A model generated the notes under the pieces. It was not told the DNA's origin. It ran no database searches and saw nothing but the letters and a program-made list of their open reading frames with translations. Positions 59,801-64,000 of a stretch of 64,000 nucleotides of DNA are shown piece after piece; the first letter of the stretch is position 1, and the number at the start of each line of letters is the position of its first letter. Source of the stretch: Bombus terrestris (lineage: Eukaryota; Arthropoda; Insecta; Hymenoptera; Apidae); the NCBI RefSeq assembly GCF_910591885.1, contig NC_063269.1:7254001-7318000 (forward strand). Direction: 5' to 3'. The translations under genes were made by a program, and so were the position numbers.

Positions 59801-61443
59801 ACCGGATAACTTTCTGCCCAACTTGGGAATCTATGCAACCTCGTGGAAAACGAAAGGGGAACAGCCATGAATTCCGCTGATTGATACTTGCGTCTGATTT
59901 ATTTATTATCTGGCGTGCAAATTTGTAAGAAGGCGACAGAGGCTAATTGATTAAATGCGATTTTGTCTTTGAGTTTGTCATATAGAAAAGGTCCGTACAT
60001 ATGAAAAGACTGAAATATCTGAATACCAATCAACGATTCGTTTCTCGCCAATCTAATAGTACTAGATACAACGTGATGTTCTAATTAAGATATTATTGCA
60101 AGATTTAGGTTTTCAAGCAACGAATACTGAATATGTATGAAGAAGAAATCCTCTTATGACTTGCAAACTAATAACGTGTACTGTACAGTTACGAATGTAA
60201 AATCGGGATATTTCAGAATTCCTCCGTTAAAATAGGAAAATAATGAAATAGTTTTTGAATAGTATCGAATACGAAGGACGCTAGAAAGGAAACGTTGTAC
60301 AGAAATTCGATAACCACGAATTCTTCGTTTATCAAAATACTCTTAGGTTAATATCTCGAATTAATATAACGTTTATTACCATCATCAGATCCAATAAAAT
60401 CGTAGCTATAACAATAGCAATATAGACTAAATGTCGTTTGCGTTTAATTTATCTTCGTTTCGAAATTGTCGACGATAGCTTTGTCGCTAATGCAGAAAAT
60501 TATTGTCGCTGTCCCTGCTATCCCATTGTTACGTACATAATCACGAAATTTCGATAAGCGCGAAATAATTCCCATGTAAAATTACTGAAATTAATTTAAC
60601 CAGATATCGGCGATCAAAGGGACTGTACGATTTAGATTTCCCCGTAACATTCCATGCTACGTCGAATAAAGTAATTTTTTCATATCAATACGATCCAACT
60701 CGTATCGAATCGCGATTAAACATTGCAACTCGGATCTCTAGTTTCGCGTGAATTTCTTCCTGTGCTGGAAATCGAAAGAAACCTTAGAACATGATAAACA
60801 TGGCCCAGGCAAAAAAGATGGAAAATCCAGTAGAACGGAAATTTCCAATCAACATCTTGGCATGGTGGCGGGCACGTTAGCAATTAACGTTACAGCGGCA
60901 CACCACCGTGAACAATCCTCGATAATTACGTATCGTCGAATCCTCGTCTTCGCTCGGTCCAATATGCAGACAGATTGGCAGAATAATTAAGTCTGGGCCA
61001 CTAGAATGGGAGGACGCTCGAATGCTGCAAATTAATATCTCGTTCGCGCCATTCCTGCTCGTACCATCGATCCGACAGGGATCTGAAATCAACCGGGTCG
61101 TGGCGCATCCAGAATCGCAATAGCCCTTACGAACCGAAGCACGGAAACCCGGTTTGCATTTGAAATAGCATCCTCCGAGATATGATTCCGCTTACCAGAG
61201 ATTGTTAACCGCATGGAAACGCTTTTTCGTCTCCACGTCGGATTAAGTTGCTCGTGGTCCATTCAACCGAGCGTTCCTTTTCGCTCCTGTCCGTGACTGC
61301 TGGAAAAATACGTTGCTTTTCTATTTCCCGGACATTCGTCTTTCATTTTCATCTCCTTCCTGTCTAATCTGTTTTCAAAGACAGATATCTTTTTATCGAC
61401 CGTTTGAGACATCAATGGGGCTTCGTTTCCGCTTACGCGAATA
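56819..61443. other. noncoding DNA, no gene seen
   Basis: CpG-rich parts lie near 56880-57320, 59580-59880 and 60880-61310. A frame at 58679-58957 opens with CAAAAATGATT, an acceptable start context. It encodes about 92 balanced residues that I do not recognise. Lacking conservation or splice evidence, it is not called as a gene. A-rich runs lie near 57400-57440 and 59129-59140. Confidence 0.45.
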
Positions 61444-61656
61444 TATTAGGTTGCCGGGAACGTGTCTTTCTTTCGCATGTTTTTTACAACAGTGCACCTT
61501 TACACAAACGTGAAACAAGGTCTGTGAAATGTTGCGGTGTTTATCTGAACAGAACAAAATGGATCGTACGTAATTCGACAAAATAATATAAAACAAAATA
61601 CCTTGTGTGTGTATTATTTCCTCATAAAACGAAAAAAACTTTTCGGACAACCTATA
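61444..61656. mobile_element. mariner-type MITE, asymmetric form, copy 5
   Basis: TA at 61444-61445 and 61655-61656 flanks TTAGGTTGCCGGGAACGTGT on the left and TTTTCGGACAACCTA on the right. The ends pair only over the first few bases and then partly, so the left end keeps sequence the palindromic copies have lost. The interior closely matches 50655-50872. This is probably nearest the ancestral arrangement. Noncoding. Confidence 0.85.
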
Positions 61657-64000
61657 TATGTACACGCATATATTGGGTTGACTACTTGTACAAGATATTT
61701 GGCTACTGATTTTACATAATTTAAAAGATGATTGTTGACGTCGAAATAAAACAAAAGTCAGGAATACAAAAATTGCGTTTTCGGCTTTGTTCTTTAGTTA
61801 TTGATAATTAAATATCCGCCAAGATACCCCTGCACGCGAGCAAACCTCCTTACACGAACGAAAGGAGATTAGCCTGAGCAGCGGGGCGCACAGTGATCCT
61901 CAATCAGAACGACACGCGAGCTGCAGCTTGTATGTAGCGTACACAAACTGTATGTAGATTTCGTAATGAGAGTAACAGTGAGATATATGTGGAATGGTAA
62001 GTTGTAGGATAAAATTTTGGTACTATCATAGTGAGAAGTCGCTGTTCTGTCGAATCAAGTATTCAAGATCGGACATTACATTTTAGGAAAACTATTGCGA
62101 TTTATGCTATGTATTTCTTTGTACATCGCGGTTTTCGCGTGGAATAAAATTGATGAAACACCTAATGCGTATGTGAACGTGTTCTAACTTTTATCTGTGA
62201 AAATAATAGAAAAGACAATTTTTATATTATCGATAATTATATTTTCTGGTTTCCTAAGCCAGCAAGTGTGTCTGCGTTCTTCGAAGCTACACGTTTCAAG
62301 CTTTAAAATCTAAAGTAACAACAAATCTCCGGAAAATCAAATCTGAAACGATATTTTATCAGACAATATGAACGTAACGATAAACGTAACTTAAATCGTA
62401 TAAATAATCATTGTAAAGAATCTCATTATGAAAAACACAACCAAGTTAGTTCATCCAAAAAATCAGACACATAGAAATATGCGTATAACACGTGTGTTCT
62501 TCGTGCTCCTACAAGTTTCATGGTTCTCGTAAAATACATGGTGTCCATGAAACGACTATCACCGTGAGGACGGAACGTGGACATTCTACCGAGATTTTTC
62601 TTGATAGATCTACAGAGAAAAGGCTGGTCAACGGTGGACCGCCTCTTTCGCGTGTCGTCCTTCTCCTGTAATCCCTTAAATCCTTCAACGGAGCGATTGT
62701 TTGCGCAGATGGAATCGCCGGAATAAAGATGACCCCGACTAGAGAAATGTAATTACCCTAAAACCGTTGGAAACCCTAATCAACGAATTAGTACGATAGA
62801 TCTTGTGGAACGGATAAAATTCAACTATTAAATTCTTAAGATCTGGGCGTTAAGAAAATTTAGTTTGAACACTGTTACTAATAAAATAAGTGAATCTTCT
62901 TTAATCTTATCGCAACGAAGTCTTATCTGTCTGACCTGGTCGTCACTGAAAGAACAACAAATTCAAATTCTTTTCTTTCACGTTTCTCTGTTACCTTTCT
63001 TCTTAAAAAGAAAGACTCTTTCCGTTAAAAGGAAATCCTAATTGCTGGCTCCAATTCGATGGCCAGAAACTGTATTACAAGTATGCTCGACCTTTGTCTC
63101 GTCGAGCAACGATAAAGAGAAGGAAAAGGCGGAAAGAAAGGAAGAACTAGGTCGTTTTAAACGAGGAATACGAAACAGTGAATAGGGATTAAAAGCAGCG
63201 CGAAGATAAACGACGTTTCCGAAGTGAAACGATGAATAAATCGAGGTTACGCTCGCCCACACGACCAATCGATGGCTGCGTTATCGAAACTGACGCGCGT
63301 ATATGTACGTACTCGTAGATTCGGTGTTTCTAGAGCGGACGCGAGAAACAGGAATGCTAATTTCGCGTTATGACAGGAATACGCAATTAAATCCATCCCT
63401 CGCACACGGTTCATCTTCGAAACGAATGCCGTTTGTGACGCGTTTTCTCAAGTATAATTTGAATTTAAAGTTTCGAGGATATTACTCGCGGAACGCGGTT
63501 TACGTGCTTTCCATTGTCCCTTTAACGTTTAATGGTTCATTTCGCAACTATTCCTGGCCTGTTCGCATCTACGAATAGCGCGCCAATTTCCTCGTGTTTC
63601 AAAAGTCTCTTTGTGCCACGGCCGAGTAATTTCTGCATGTGAAATATACGAAATCACAGCCGACTTTTGCGAGACTCGACGGTGTCTCGAGGAAGATTTC
63701 TTTGATTCGGAATAAATTTTGTCTGCTTCTAGAGACGAAATTTCTAATCCTTAACCAGTGGGAAACGAGAGGCTCCTCTACAGATCGACGAATTACAAGC
63801 ATAACAGCTGCGACACGTTGAACGATAAACGTATAAGAGGGGAGGACAAAGCGGCGAAAACATCGGGCAAAAGGACAGGGAGCTAAAATCAGCCGCGTAT
63901 TGTGCTCAATCATCGGCAGTCTGCAGACGACAGAGGAACATCGCAGGAAGGAGCCACTAACGACCGAGTTCCGCTGTTTTGCTAATTATCCAGGCTCATC
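61657..64000. other. noncoding DNA, no gene seen
   Basis: TATTGGGTTGACTACTTG near 61670 resembles a decayed mariner end, without a partner. GC-richer parts lie near 61820-61930, 62560-62780 and 63040-63990. Frames at the right edge (63303-63578 plus, 63599-63913 minus) are unrecognised. Confidence 0.45.

Noticed and set aside
61668..61700. Possible mariner end (TATTGGGTTGACTACTTG)
   Set aside because: Single decayed end, no partner; could be chance.

Overview
This window looks like noncoding DNA (intergenic, or a very large intron) from an insect nuclear genome. A hymenopteran, probably a bee, is the best guess. The grounds are an AT-rich background with frequent CpG, scattered GC-rich CpG-dense patches of 0.2 to 1 kb, many short simple repeats, and a set of small non-autonomous DNA transposons. 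These include mariner-type elements with TA target sites and ends of the TTAGGTTGTCCGAAAAGT type, and TTAA-target elements. The assignment to bees is inference from composition and repeat style, not from any gene.

I found no protein-coding gene, tRNA, rRNA or CRISPR array that I can support. Every open frame is short (209 codons at most), resembles no family I recognise, and often lacks an ATG or is made of simple repeat. No prokaryote-like gene organisation is present.

Layout. From 1 to 9.3 kb there is AT-rich unique DNA with two TTAA-flanked elements of one family (2300-2894 and 8992-9247), a mariner-type MITE (5954-6173) and an 85 bp mariner hairpin (7052-7136). From 9.4 to 13.3 kb there are two tandem repeats (37 bp and about 129 bp units) and a 640 bp full-length foldback element (12664-13306). 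From 13.4 to 18.3 kb there are two CpG-dense patches, one holding a long CT run and one a TATA box, then a diverged relative of the foldback element, an inverted-repeat patch and a second TATA-type promoter candidate. From 18.3 to 30.7 kb the DNA is mostly AT-rich, with a diverged minisatellite (19.1-19.3 kb), AT palindromes and two short GC-rich patches. From 30.8 to 33 kb there are LTR-like repeats and a second MITE. From 33 to 48 kb the DNA is mostly unique, with one MITE and a large CpG-dense patch at 46.0-47.1 kb. From 48 to 51 kb there is a mobile-element cluster: an LTR-like repeat split by a 136 bp TTAA element, an AAT microsatellite, a 532 bp element with perfect 35 bp inverted ends, and a MITE 13 bp beyond it. 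From 51 to 64 kb there is an LTR-like promoter with helically spaced AGTATC motifs (55.26-55.68 kb), a 167 bp tandem duplication and a last MITE (61444-61656).

The clearest results concern the mobile elements. Five copies of one mariner-type MITE fall into two forms, and one form appears to have arisen by replacing its left end with an inverted copy of its right end. A TTAA element nested in one LTR-like copy can be read against the uninterrupted sister copy 17 kb away, which gives an insertion order. A long foldback element could make double-stranded RNA if it is transcribed.
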